A stretch of DNA of 64,000 bases from Acidobacteriota bacterium (GTDB lineage Bacteria > Acidobacteriota > Aminicenantia > Aminicenantales > Saccharicenantaceae), in assembly GCA_033549365.1 (NCBI GenBank), contig JAWSUF010000003.1, positions 248,001 to 312,000 on the forward strand. The letters run 5' to 3'. Under the pieces are notes generated by a model, which made no database searches, was not told the origin of the DNA, and saw only the letters and a program-made list of their open reading frames with translations. A program made the translations under genes and the position numbers. Shown here in pieces: positions 36,692-44,203 of the stretch. The number at the start of each line of letters is the position of its first letter. Position 1 is the stretch's first letter.

Positions 36692-36742
36692 AGCCGCTCA
36701 TCTTAAGACGTTCGGAATGTGTTTTCAGGCGCAACTTCGGTT

Positions 36743-36813
36743 CCGGGGTTATGCGTGAAAGCGCTGTTTTACTTCTTTGGCTTTTTTCCTGTTGCTTTCA
36801 CGCATAACCCCGG
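36743..36813. repeat. Perfect 20-bp inverted repeat
   Basis: The arms 36743-36762 and 36794-36813 are exact reverse complements, and the loop is 31 bases. There is no T-run outside either arm, so it is not a standard terminator. The right arm overlaps the end of an orphan reading frame on the minus strand. Confidence 0.9.
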
Positions 36814-36902
36814 CCGAGGATCCATTTGTTGCGGACGGAGAGGAAAGCGAGCAGATAGAACGACAGCATGGAATAGTTATAGAAGACGTCCTCAAACTGA
36901 AA
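36798..36902 (-). pseudogene. Orphan C-terminal gene remnant (possibly a GT2-type enzyme)
   Basis: Read on the minus strand, about 33 codons before a TGA give a protein-like hydrophobic segment and the ending SVRNKWILGRGYA. This resembles the tail of family 2 glycosyltransferases, which often end in a basic RGxxY motif. Upstream of about 36902 the frame loses protein character and no start is evident. It may be the tail of a lost carotenoid-operon gene. Identity is tentative. Nothing else is seen in 36692-36973. Confidence 0.35.
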
Positions 36903-36973
36903 AGAAAAGGAATGCTGAGAATGGCCAGGTTGATCGCAAGATATCAGCTCATACGCCCCTCCCCGGGGATGTT

Positions 36974-38038
36974 TTATTTTTTTCGTGCGATGCTGTAGGT
37001 CAGGAGTTCGTGAAGTAACGTCCGATAGCGTTCGGCTGCGGGAAGACGATGGATTCCGGTTTTGGCCTTCCGTCGCAAAACTTCGATTCTTCGGCCGACC
37101 TCTTCCCGGACCCCGAGGGCTTCCACCCTGTCGCGAACCGCCCGGATGTCCGCCTCCGACGCATCCGCGCGGCCGAAGATCTTTTCCAGTTTCCGGCGTT
37201 CCGCCGCCGGCGCCCTCTCCATGAGCAGATGGCGATGAAGGGTTTTCTTGCCCTCGCGGATGTCCGATCCGACCGGTTTGCCGATCTCCTCCTCACTTCC
37301 GAACATGCCGAGATCGTCATCGCGGAGTTGAAAGATCAACCCGAGGTATTCGCCGCACTGTTCGAGCCCTCTCCTCAAGGCCGGGCTTCCTCCGCCGATC
37401 AGGCAGCCCATGGCCAGGGGCAGAGAGAAGGAATATCGGGCCGTCTTGTGAAGGTAGAGTCCCAGGATGTCCTTTTCGCCGATATGTTTCGAAGTCGCTC
37501 CGGCGTAGAGATCCTGCATCTGTCCCAGCCCGACGAGTGTCAGCTCGCGGGCGAACAGGCGAACCGCGGCCGGGGTTTTGCGGTTGGCGGAGCGCATCCC
37601 GGCCAACACCTCAAAGGCCAGAAAAATGGCGATGTCGCCGCCGCAGAGGCCCATCGACAGCCCGAAATGATCGGCTTCGGCGATGTTTTCGCGCCTGCCC
37701 AACGCCGCATACCGGCGGTGAAAAGACGGCTCGCCGCGCCGGAGAGTGTCGTTGTCCATGATGTCGTCGTGAATGAGCAGAGCGGATTGGACGAGTTCCA
37801 TGGCCGCCCCGGCCCGGACGGCATCCTGTGTGATCCGGCTTCCAGCCGCCCGGCAGCCCAGAAGGACAAGGGCGCCCCGAATCATCTTTCCCAAAACCGT
37901 GTAGGCCTTTAAACGATCCGTGATATCCCGGCCCCAGGCATTGACGCCGGCCGTTTCCGACTTCTTGGCATCGAGGAATTCCGTCAGAAAACAGGCCAGC
38001 CGTTTCCGGGATCGGGATAAAAAATCATCCAGGTTCAT
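36974..38038 (-). CDS. Polyprenyl diphosphate synthase (GGPP/FPP synthase type)
   Basis: 354 residues from the ATG at 38038, which overlaps the crtB stop by ATGA. The first aspartate-rich motif is IHDDIMDND; the second is QLRDDDLGMFG. LGKMIRGALVLLGCRAAG holds the diphosphate-binding basic residues. It chains isopentenyl units to C15-C20 diphosphates for carotenoid synthesis. Chain length is not deducible with confidence. It is last in the crtZ-ispH-crtI'-crtB operon. Confidence 0.9.
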   Translation of the reverse strand: MNLDDFLSRSRKRLACFLTEFLDAKKSETAGVNAWGRDITDRLKAYTVLGKMIRGALVLLGCRAAGSRITQDAVRAGAAMELVQSALLIHDDIMDNDTLRRGEPSFHRRYAALGRRENIAEADHFGLSMGLCGGDIAIFLAFEVLAGMRSANRKTPAAVRLFARELTLVGLGQMQDLYAGATSKHIGEKDILGLYLHKTARYSFSLPLAMGCLIGGGSPALRRGLEQCGEYLGLIFQLRDDDLGMFGSEEEIGKPVGSDIREGKKTLHRHLLMERAPAAERRKLEKIFGRADASEADIRAVRDRVEALGVREEVGRRIEVLRRKAKTGIHRLPAAERYRTLLHELLTYSIARKK

Positions 38039-38892
38039 GCCCTCAATCCTTTTCCGGAGAGTTGTGCCCGCAATCCGGTCCAAAGGATGCGGGGACGGGA
38101 CGGTTTGACCTTGCGGCGAAAGACGATAAACGGATCGGCGGCGATCTTCCGCGCCGTCCAGTCATACATCGCGGCCGCGGTGCGGATGGGGTCAAGAAAG
38201 CGGCGGGGGATGAAGGCATAGCCCTTCTCGGCGCCGATCTGCCAGACCTGGTAGCGCCTGATCTCTCCGCGAAGAAAAATCCGGAAGGCCTCCGGCTTTC
38301 GGTGCGCCTCGTCCTCGGTGAGCGAGTCCAGCCCCCGCATTTTCATGGCATCGGCCGGAAGGTAAGTTCGCCCCAGGCCGCCGTCCTCGCGGATGTCGCG
38401 GATGAAGTTGATGTACTGCATGGCCCGTCCGAGAAGCCTGGCGAAGGGGAACGCTTCGCGGCGAAGATCCATCACGGCGGCCATCATCAAACCGATGACT
38501 TCGGCGGAGCCGTAGATGTAAGAGAGCGTGTCGCTGAGTGTCGCATAGTCTTTCCGGGTGAGATCCATGGCCATGGAATCGAGAAAGGCATCGACCCAGG
38601 CGGGATCGAAGCCGCGCCGCCGGGCCAGCTCACAGAAACCCGCGATGACGGGGTCGGCGTTGTTTCCGGACGTCTCCCCGGAATTGCGGCAGGTCTCATA
38701 GGCTTTCCGGAAGGCCTGAAAGCCTTCCCGATCCTGGGGGATGCGGTCGACGAAATCGTCGGCCGTCCGGACGAACCCGTAGAGGCAGGCGACGTCGCGC
38801 CGCGTTTCGGCCGGGAAAAATCGCGTGCTGTGAAAGTAAGTCCGGCTTCCGCGCCGGAAGATCCGGCGGAGGAGGGGATCAACTCCGCTCAC
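38035..38892 (-). CDS. crtB: Phytoene/squalene synthase family protein
   Basis: 285 residues from a GTG at 38892. Two aspartate-rich motifs are present: VRTADDFVDRI and NFIRDIREDGGLGRTYLP. The enzyme condenses two prenyl diphosphates head to head, phytoene being likely because crtI and crtZ pieces lie in the same operon. Its start sits 14 bases inside the remaining end of crtI, with AAGGA before it, which shows how tightly the operon was once coupled. Confidence 0.9.
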   Translation of the reverse strand: MSGVDPLLRRIFRRGSRTYFHSTRFFPAETRRDVACLYGFVRTADDFVDRIPQDREGFQAFRKAYETCRNSGETSGNNADPVIAGFCELARRRGFDPAWVDAFLDSMAMDLTRKDYATLSDTLSYIYGSAEVIGLMMAAVMDLRREAFPFARLLGRAMQYINFIRDIREDGGLGRTYLPADAMKMRGLDSLTEDEAHRKPEAFRIFLRGEIRRYQVWQIGAEKGYAFIPRRFLDPIRTAAAMYDWTARKIAADPFIVFRRKVKPSRPRILWTGLRAQLSGKGLRA

Positions 38893-39110
38893 GGGCGATC
38901 CTTGCGGCGGTCAGTTCGGCGGCGATCATGATCATCGGCATGCCGACGCCCGGATGGGTGTACTGGTCGCAGAAATAGAGGTTGGGAACCCGCCGGCTTC
39001 GGCTTTGGGGGCGGAAGGCGGCCGTTTGGAAATCCGTCCCGGGCCATGAGTGCGGCCGCGGCCAGCCCTCCGAGCCCGGCGCCGATTACGACGGCTTTGT
39101 CATGGGACAT
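38879..39110 (-). pseudogene. crtI: Phytoene desaturase (crtI) reduced to its two ends by an internal deletion
   Basis: The 232-bp stretch starts with MSHDK followed by the FAD-binding AVVIGAGLGGLAAAAL, typical of the CrtI N-terminus. In another frame it ends with NLYFCDQYTHPGVGMPM and AAELTAARIARERS, the conserved CrtI C-terminus. The two parts meet at about 39030-39047 with a frame change. A normal CrtI gene is about 1.5 kb, so more than 1.2 kb is missing. The 5' end overlaps ispH by 11 bases and the 3' end overlaps crtB by 14, as in an intact operon. Either a real deletion or an assembly collapse. Confidence 0.85.
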
Positions 39111-39954
39111 GGCGTCTCTCCTCGAGCCGCCGGACGACTTCGATGATCTGGTCTTCCGGCGTCGACGCGCCGGAGGCGATGAAGACGGCGGCGTCCGGCG
39201 GGATGGGCAGGCCGTCGACGTCCATGGGTTTGTCGACGAAATAGGTGCAGGAATTGATGTTCCGGGCGATCTTGAAAAGGTGGCGCGTGTTGGCGCTCGT
39301 CGTCGAACCGACGATGATGACGCAGTCGGCCGACTTCGAATGTTCCTCGACTTCCCGCTGCCGGGTCCGTGTGGGTTGGCAGATCGTATTGTGAAAATCG
39401 ACCTGGGGAACGATTTTTCGGATGCGGTCCACAATGCGCAGGGCCTCTTCGGTGACAAAGGTCGATTGAACGACGATTCCGGCATGTTCGACACCGGCGA
39501 AAAGTTCGGGAGTGGCCTCGTCATCGGTTTTGAGAACGACGGCGCGCTTCACCTGACCCTCGATCCCCCGGACTTCCTCGTGACCCTTCTGTCCGATGAT
39601 AACGGGGAGAGCGCCCTGCTCTTCGATTTCGCGGACGCGTTCGTGAATGACGCGGACCATGGGACAGGTGGCGTCGACATAGTCGAGATTTCTGTGAGCG
39701 AGGTCCTCGTAGCGTGAGCGGGGAGACCCATGGCTCTGCAGAACGACGACACCGTCGGGGTCGGCCTCGTCAAGGCTTTGGATCAGGCGGAGTCCCCGGG
39801 CCTTGAGATTGCGGATGACGCACTCATTATGGACGACCTCTCCGAGCATGAAGACGGGCTTCTCGCCGCTCTCGGCAAGGAGCTGTTCGATGGTCTGAAG
39901 GGTTTTCCGAACGCCGAAACAGTAGCTCAGCGTTTCCGAAAGGAGGATCTTCAT
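39100..39954 (-). CDS. ispH: 4-hydroxy-3-methylbut-2-enyl diphosphate reductase
   Basis: 284 residues. The three iron-sulfur cysteines are present (SYCFGVRK at residue 12, DATCPMV near 96, NTICQPTRTRQ near 193), as are GEVVHNE and SQSHGSP-like VLQSHGSP. It makes isopentenyl and dimethylallyl diphosphate, the last step of the MEP pathway. The ATG overlaps the crtZ stop by ATGA. Precursor supply and carotenoid genes are thus in one operon. Confidence 0.95.
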   Translation of the reverse strand: MKILLSETLSYCFGVRKTLQTIEQLLAESGEKPVFMLGEVVHNECVIRNLKARGLRLIQSLDEADPDGVVVLQSHGSPRSRYEDLAHRNLDYVDATCPMVRVIHERVREIEEQGALPVIIGQKGHEEVRGIEGQVKRAVVLKTDDEATPELFAGVEHAGIVVQSTFVTEEALRIVDRIRKIVPQVDFHNTICQPTRTRQREVEEHSKSADCVIIVGSTTSANTRHLFKIARNINSCTYFVDKPMDVDGLPIPPDAAVFIASGASTPEDQIIEVVRRLEERRHVP

Positions 39955-40427
39955 CCCCCGGCACTCTCCACTTCCGGAGTGTTGTAGTGGGGCGGGGCGT
40001 AGAGAAACCCGAAGGAGATGCCCCGGCTTTTCCCCGAGTTCTGGTGGTGGACCTTGTGGGCGTTGATGATCCGCCTGAGATAAGGCGTGCGGGCCGGAAT
40101 GCGGAAGCCGGGGATGCGCTTGTGGAACATGACGTCGTGAAAAAGGAAGTCGCCGAGCCCGTAGAGCATTACACCGATGGCGACGGATGTAATGACCCAG
40201 AGTCCGGTTATCCGGCCCAGCAGAAAAATCGAAACGGCGGCGGCGCTGAAGAAAACGGCGAACAGGTCGTTTTTCTGAAAGCCCTTTTTCTTCGGCCGGT
40301 GGTGGTCTTCGTGAAGAAACCAGAGGGCGCCGTGCATGCCGTACCTGTGCAGAGCCCAGGCGACGCCCTCCATAAGCACGGCCACGGCAAGTGTCAGGGC
40401 GGCGAAAGCGATAATTTGAATGGCCAC
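39951..40427 (-). CDS. crtZ: Carotenoid beta-ring hydroxylase, CrtZ type
   Basis: 158 residues from a GTG at 40427, preceded by GGGGGAG; an ATG at 40448 is an alternative. The histidine clusters of the membrane di-iron hydroxylases are complete: HRYGMHG, HEDHHRPKKKGF, HDVMFHKR and HKVHH. Hydrophobic segments lie between them. It adds hydroxyl groups to beta-ionone rings, producing zeaxanthin-type pigments. First in the operon. With crtI destroyed, its substrate supply is doubtful. Confidence 0.85.
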   Translation of the reverse strand: MAIQIIAFAALTLAVAVLMEGVAWALHRYGMHGALWFLHEDHHRPKKKGFQKNDLFAVFFSAAAVSIFLLGRITGLWVITSVAIGVMLYGLGDFLFHDVMFHKRIPGFRIPARTPYLRRIINAHKVHHQNSGKSRGISFGFLYAPPHYNTPEVESAGG

Positions 40428-40525
40428 GTGAATCTCCCCCGGATCCATCGGCTTCCGGGCTTGAACTTCCCCGCTCCGTTTCCGGCCGGAAATGGTTCCG
40501 AATGAACGGTTTTCGGGGAGTTCTA

Positions 40526-40555
40526 TTGTTACCACACGGGGCCGGAGGGTGTCAA
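40526..40555 (-). promoter_or_regulatory. Promoter of the carotenoid operon
   Basis: On the minus strand, TTGACA (40555-40550) and TAACAA (40531-40526, preceded by TGG) are 18 bases apart. The -35 box overlaps the edge of the dispersed 24-base repeat. Confidence 0.6.
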
Positions 40556-40593
40556 TCTCGACCCGCGCACAGCCCCGGCTCCCGGGCTGTGCG
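40553..40593. repeat. Dispersed 24-base repeat with attached hairpin
   Basis: 40553-40576 repeats 19970-19993 with one mismatch. CGCACAGCCC (40566-40575) pairs perfectly with GGGCTGTGCG (40584-40593). The bases from about 40618 to 40700 are strikingly AT-rich. No gene is seen in 40449-40787. Confidence 0.75.
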
Positions 40594-40728
40594 TGGCCTC
40601 CGGCTGCTTTGGCTGCTGTAAAATATACATAATAAATAAAATAAAAATTTTTTGCTCCAAAAAAAGCTCTTTTATCACCTAAATGCATTTTTTTCAGCAA
40701 CATCCAGCAGCCAGAGCAGAATGAAGTC

Positions 40729-40757
40729 TTGACAGGTCGGCGTCCGGCCGCTAATCT
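40729..40757 (+). promoter_or_regulatory. Promoter of rubrerythrin
   Basis: TTGACA at 40729-40734 and TAATCT at 40752-40757, 17 bases apart. Confidence 0.7.
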
Positions 40758-40787
40758 GGTATCTCGACATCAGGAAAGGAGCCGAAT

Positions 40788-41366
40788 ATGCCGAAATCCA
40801 TCAAAGGCACGGAAACCGAAAAAAACCTTCTCGCCGCATTCGCCGGCGAATCCCAGGCCCGCAACCGTTACACGTACGCCGCCGGCGTCGCCAAGAAAGC
40901 CGGGTACGAACAAATTGCGGCCGTCTTCACGGAGACAGCGGACAACGAAAAAGAGCATGCCAAGCGCTTCTTCCGTCTGCTTGAGGGCGGCGAGGTGACC
41001 ATTACGGCCGGATACCCGGCCGGAATCATCGGTGACACGCCCGCCAACCTCGAAGCCGCGGCGGAAGGCGAACGCCATGAGTGGACGACGCTTTACAACG
41101 ATGCGGCCTCGGTCGCTGAAAAGGAGGGCTTCCCCGAAATCGCCCATCAGTTCCGCGAAATCGCCAAGGTCGAAAAAGAGCATGAGGCGCGCTATCGCAA
41201 GCTTCTTGAAAACATCCGTCAGGGAAAGGTTTTCAAGAAGGATGCTCAGGTCCGCTGGCGCTGCCGGAACTGCGGCTTCGTCCACGAAGGTCCGGAAGCC
41301 CCGTCCCAATGCCCGGCCTGCGCCCACGCCCAGGCTCACTTTGAAATCGCGGCCGAAAATTACTGA
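40788..41366 (+). CDS. rbr: Rubrerythrin
   Basis: 192 residues. The di-iron four-helix domain has [24 protein letters not shown] and [15 protein letters not shown]. The C-terminal rubredoxin site is [10 protein letters not shown] and [11 protein letters not shown]. It reduces hydrogen peroxide using NADH-derived electrons, complementing the desulfoferrodoxin at 29260. AGGAAAGGA precedes the ATG. Monocistronic. Confidence 0.96.
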   Translation: MPKSIKGTETEKNLLAAFAGESQARNRYTYAAGVAKKAGYEQIAAVFTETADNEKEHAKRFFRLLEGGEVTITAGYPAGIIGDTPANLEAAAEGERHEWTTLYNDAASVAEKEGFPEIAHQFREIAKVEKEHEARYRKLLENIRQGKVFKKDAQVRWRCRNCGFVHEGPEAPSQCPACAHAQAHFEIAAENY

Positions 41367-41410
41367 TTCCGGACGATCCGCGTCCCCTCGGTTCTTCCGA
41401 GGATGATCCA

Positions 41411-42331
41411 TTGAAGACTTCTTCGGATAACAGGCGGGCGGGCATCGGCTTTGTCCTGGCCGCTTATGTGGCCTGGGGCATTCTGCCTTTTTATTGGAAG
41501 GCAATCAAGAGCATCCCGCCCGAAAACATCCTGACCTTCAGGGTGTTTTTATCCTTTCTTCTGCTTGCGGCCGTGGTGATGCTGAGCGGCCGGGCGGGCG
41601 AATTCCGCGCGGCTTTCGCCTCGCGCCGCAGCCGGTTGTGGACACTGCTGACGGCGGCCGTCATCGGATCCAATTTTTTCGTCTATGTCTGGGCCGTCAA
41701 CACCGATCATTTGGTTGAGGCGAGTCTCGGGTATTTCATCAATCCCCTGGTCAGCGTCTTCCTCGGTGTTGTTTTTCTTCGGGAAAAGCTCGACCGGCCG
41801 CGTCTTGTGAGCCTCGGGCTGGCCGTCGCCGGCGTCGCCTTCCTGACCGCGTCATTCGGCCGCCTGCCCTGGATCTCTCTTGTCCTGGCTTTCAGCTTCG
41901 CTTTCTACGGTTTGGCCCGCAAAATCGCCCGCGTGGATGCTTTGAACGGACTTCTTGCCGAGACGGCCGTTCTGTCTCCCCTATGCCTGGGATTCCTGGC
42001 TTTCCAGGCCTTCCGGGGCCGATTTTTTACGGGCTGGGACTCGCTGACGTTTCCGCTTCTTCTCGTTTCGGGGTTGGTCACGGCCGTTCCCCTGTTGTGG
42101 TTCATCCGCGGCGTTCGCCGCATCCCTCTTTCAACGGCCGGATTCATCCAGTATGTCTCGCCGACGCTTCAGCTCCTGATCGGAGTCGTCGCATACGGCG
42201 AACCCTTCACGCGGACCCACTTGGCGAGTTTCGGCCTGATCTGGGCGGGCCTGGCCGTTTTCACAGTCTCTACGGCCCGATCGCTGGCCGAGCGAAGAAA
42301 CGGGCGTCTGTCGAATCCCCCAAAGGGATAG
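41411..42331 (+). CDS. rarD: RarD-type EamA-family transporter
   Basis: 306 residues with about ten membrane segments (GIGFVLAAYVAWGILPFYWKA at the start, FVYVWAVNTDHLVEASLGYFINPL in parts). The wording SLGYFINPLVSVFLGV and STAGFIQYVSPTLQLLIGV is characteristic of RarD proteins. Members export small metabolites; the true substrate is unknown. The TTG start follows a 6-bp hairpin (41386-41402) that may mask its weak GAGGA site. Confidence 0.85.
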   Translation: MKTSSDNRRAGIGFVLAAYVAWGILPFYWKAIKSIPPENILTFRVFLSFLLLAAVVMLSGRAGEFRAAFASRRSRLWTLLTAAVIGSNFFVYVWAVNTDHLVEASLGYFINPLVSVFLGVVFLREKLDRPRLVSLGLAVAGVAFLTASFGRLPWISLVLAFSFAFYGLARKIARVDALNGLLAETAVLSPLCLGFLAFQAFRGRFFTGWDSLTFPLLLVSGLVTAVPLLWFIRGVRRIPLSTAGFIQYVSPTLQLLIGVVAYGEPFTRTHLASFGLIWAGLAVFTVSTARSLAERRNGRLSNPPKG

Positions 42332-42535
42332 GATTCCCGCACGGCGGCATGATGAGCGCTTGGCTGTCGGCGGGGTCGCGAGTCAGGAGTCGGTACCTTT
42401 CGGAGGCTCCCCGGACCGGATAGAAACGGGAGAGGTGGGAAATCGCAGATCTTTGTTTTGAGAAGATATGTCCTTCGATGACGTCTTTGTTGTTGAAGAA
42501 GAAGGGATATCGAGATCCATTGAAATCGGGATGAC

Positions 42536-42564
42536 TTGAAATCTCATCGTGATCCACATAATAT
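42536..42564 (+). promoter_or_regulatory. Leaderless promoter of the restriction-modification operon
   Basis: TTGAAA at 42536-42541 and TAATAT at 42559-42564, 17 bases apart. The ATG at 42572 follows after 7 bases. Nothing else is seen in 42332-42535. Confidence 0.6.
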
Positions 42565-42571
42565 GAAACCA

Positions 42572-43288
42572 ATGATTCCAGACTTGTCGGAACGAATTTC
42601 CCGGGCGGTTGCCCATTACTGGAAGACAAGGGCCGCCCAGAGGGAACGGCAGCAAAAAATTGGAAAATTGGATCAGGGCCTTCGCAGTGCCGTGACCGGG
42701 GGCGGCCAAATGGACGGCGTTATCGATCTTTTCAAAGGGCTTATCAGCGCTGCCGGTGTTTCCGACGAATTCATTTTCAAGAAAAAAGCCGTTGAATTGC
42801 CGGGATATTTCCGGCCGACCAAAGAGTGGGACTTGCTGGTTGTCCGCGATCATACTCTGATCGCCGCCATTGAAGCAAAATCTCAGGTCGGTCCCTCTTT
42901 CGGCAATAACTTCAACAACCGGACCGAAGAAGCGATCGGGAGTGCCTTGGATCTATGGACGGCTTTTAGATATCGTGCCTATCTCGAAAGCCCCCAGCCG
43001 TTTCTTGGATACTTTTTCATGCTGGAAGATTGTGAGGCATCCAGAAGACCCGTAGGCGTTCAGGAACCCCATTTCAAGGTTTTTCCGGAGTTTTCGGGCG
43101 CTTCCTATTCACGCCGTTATGAGCTTTTTTGCCGAAAACTTGTCCTTGAGCGCCACGACACGGCTTCGGCATTTATCATGTCTCAAGCCGAGTCCGGAAT
43201 TCATGGGAGATACGAAACCCCGGCTGAGGATATATCTATTGAACGCTTTGTAAAAGTCCTCGCCGGACACCTGTCGGCTTTCTTTTAA
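42572..43288 (+). CDS. PaeR7I/XhoI-family type II restriction endonuclease
   Basis: 238 residues from the ATG at 42572. Strong family blocks are FRPTKEWDLLVV, AAIEAKSQVGPSFGNNFNNR (PD-ExK-like Glu-x-Lys), TEEAIGSALDLWTAFR, GYFFMLEDCEASRRPV and EPHFKVFPEFSGASYSRRYE. Known members cut CTCGAG. The gene is 4 bases before its methyltransferase. Base composition looks less GC-rich than the neighbours, consistent with transfer. CTCGAG is frequent in this window, so protection by methylation would be essential. Confidence 0.88.
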   Translation: MIPDLSERISRAVAHYWKTRAAQRERQQKIGKLDQGLRSAVTGGGQMDGVIDLFKGLISAAGVSDEFIFKKKAVELPGYFRPTKEWDLLVVRDHTLIAAIEAKSQVGPSFGNNFNNRTEEAIGSALDLWTAFRYRAYLESPQPFLGYFFMLEDCEASRRPVGVQEPHFKVFPEFSGASYSRRYELFCRKLVLERHDTASAFIMSQAESGIHGRYETPAEDISIERFVKVLAGHLSAFF

Positions 43289-43292
43289 TGCC

Positions 43293-44201
43293 ATGAATAA
43301 ATCCATTCACAGATTGATCAACGGGGATGCAAGGCATTTATCATTCCTCAAGGAGTCGTCTGTTCATCTTGTCGTAACCTCGCCACCCTACTGGAACCTC
43401 AAACAGTACAACGACAATCCCGGTCAACTCGGTCATATTGATGATTATGAAGAATTTCTCGGTGAATTGGAAAAAATCTTGCGCCAACTCTATCAGGCTC
43501 TCGTTCCCGGGGGGCGATTGGTTTGTGTTGTCGGCGATGTCTGTGTGGCGCGCCGCGACTTTGGACGGCACCTGGTCTTCCCTCTGCATGCGGATATCTG
43601 TGTCATCTGTCGTCGAATCGGTTTCGACAATCTCAATCCCATTATCTGGCATAAAATCGCAAATGCCTCTTATGAAGTCCCGAATGGATCGAAGTTTCTC
43701 GGGAAACCCTACGAACCGAATGCGATCATTAAAAATGACATCGAATTCATTCTCATGCAGAGGAAACCGGGAGGATACAGGAAACCGACAGAGTCTCAAA
43801 GAGAATCCAGTCGAATCGGAAAGAAGGAATTCGACATGTGGTTCCAGCAAATATGGAACATCACGGGGGCATCGACAAAATATCATCCGGCGCCCTTTCC
43901 GCTTGAGCTGGCCTCGCGTTTGATTCGGATGTTTTCTTTCACGGACGATTGGGTTCTGGATCCTTTCTGCGGATCGGGAACAACCATGATTGCGGCAATG
44001 CGCGCGGGACGAAACAGCATTGGAATCGAGATTGACCCTGAATATTGCCGAATGGCCGCCCAATATTTGAAAGCCGAAAACGCCGGCCTGTTTTCTTCTT
44101 CGGAACTGAAATTCGAAAGAGCGCTTATCGGGACGCCGGGTTCAGTCCAGGAGGACTCCTCTTTATACGATGTCCGCCCTGCAAAATCGCCGCTTGTGTA
44201 G
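43293..44201 (+). CDS. Beta-class DNA methyltransferase (TSPPY type)
   Basis: 302 residues. Motif IV is VVTSPPYWNLK near residue 30 and motif I is DPFCGSGTT near residue 225, followed by GIEIDPEYC. This order (IV before I) defines the beta group. SPPY is commonest in N4-cytosine enzymes but also occurs in N6-adenine ones. It should protect the sites cut by the adjacent endonuclease. It ends 2 bases before the hutH stop on the opposite strand. Confidence 0.88.
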   Translation: MNKSIHRLINGDARHLSFLKESSVHLVVTSPPYWNLKQYNDNPGQLGHIDDYEEFLGELEKILRQLYQALVPGGRLVCVVGDVCVARRDFGRHLVFPLHADICVICRRIGFDNLNPIIWHKIANASYEVPNGSKFLGKPYEPNAIIKNDIEFILMQRKPGGYRKPTESQRESSRIGKKEFDMWFQQIWNITGASTKYHPAPFPLELASRLIRMFSFTDDWVLDPFCGSGTTMIAAMRAGRNSIGIEIDPEYCRMAAQYLKAENAGLFSSSELKFERALIGTPGSVQEDSSLYDVRPAKSPLV

Positions 44202-44203
44202 GA

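Noticed and set aside
36777-36998. 73-codon plus-strand ORF between xylB and the GGPP synthase gene
   Set aside because: It begins inside the inverted-repeat loop, lacks a ribosome-binding site and overlaps the synthase; the minus-strand reading of the same bases looks more protein-like.
38889-39524. 211-codon minus-strand ORF spanning ispH and the crtI scar
   Set aside because: Its first two thirds are out-of-frame ispH sequence; only the part from 39110 is meaningful, as the start of the broken crtI.
41386-41402. Possible intrinsic terminator after rubrerythrin
   Set aside because: The 6-bp CCTCGG/CCGAGG stem has no T-run after it and lies at the rarD start, so it is noted only as a possible mask of that start.
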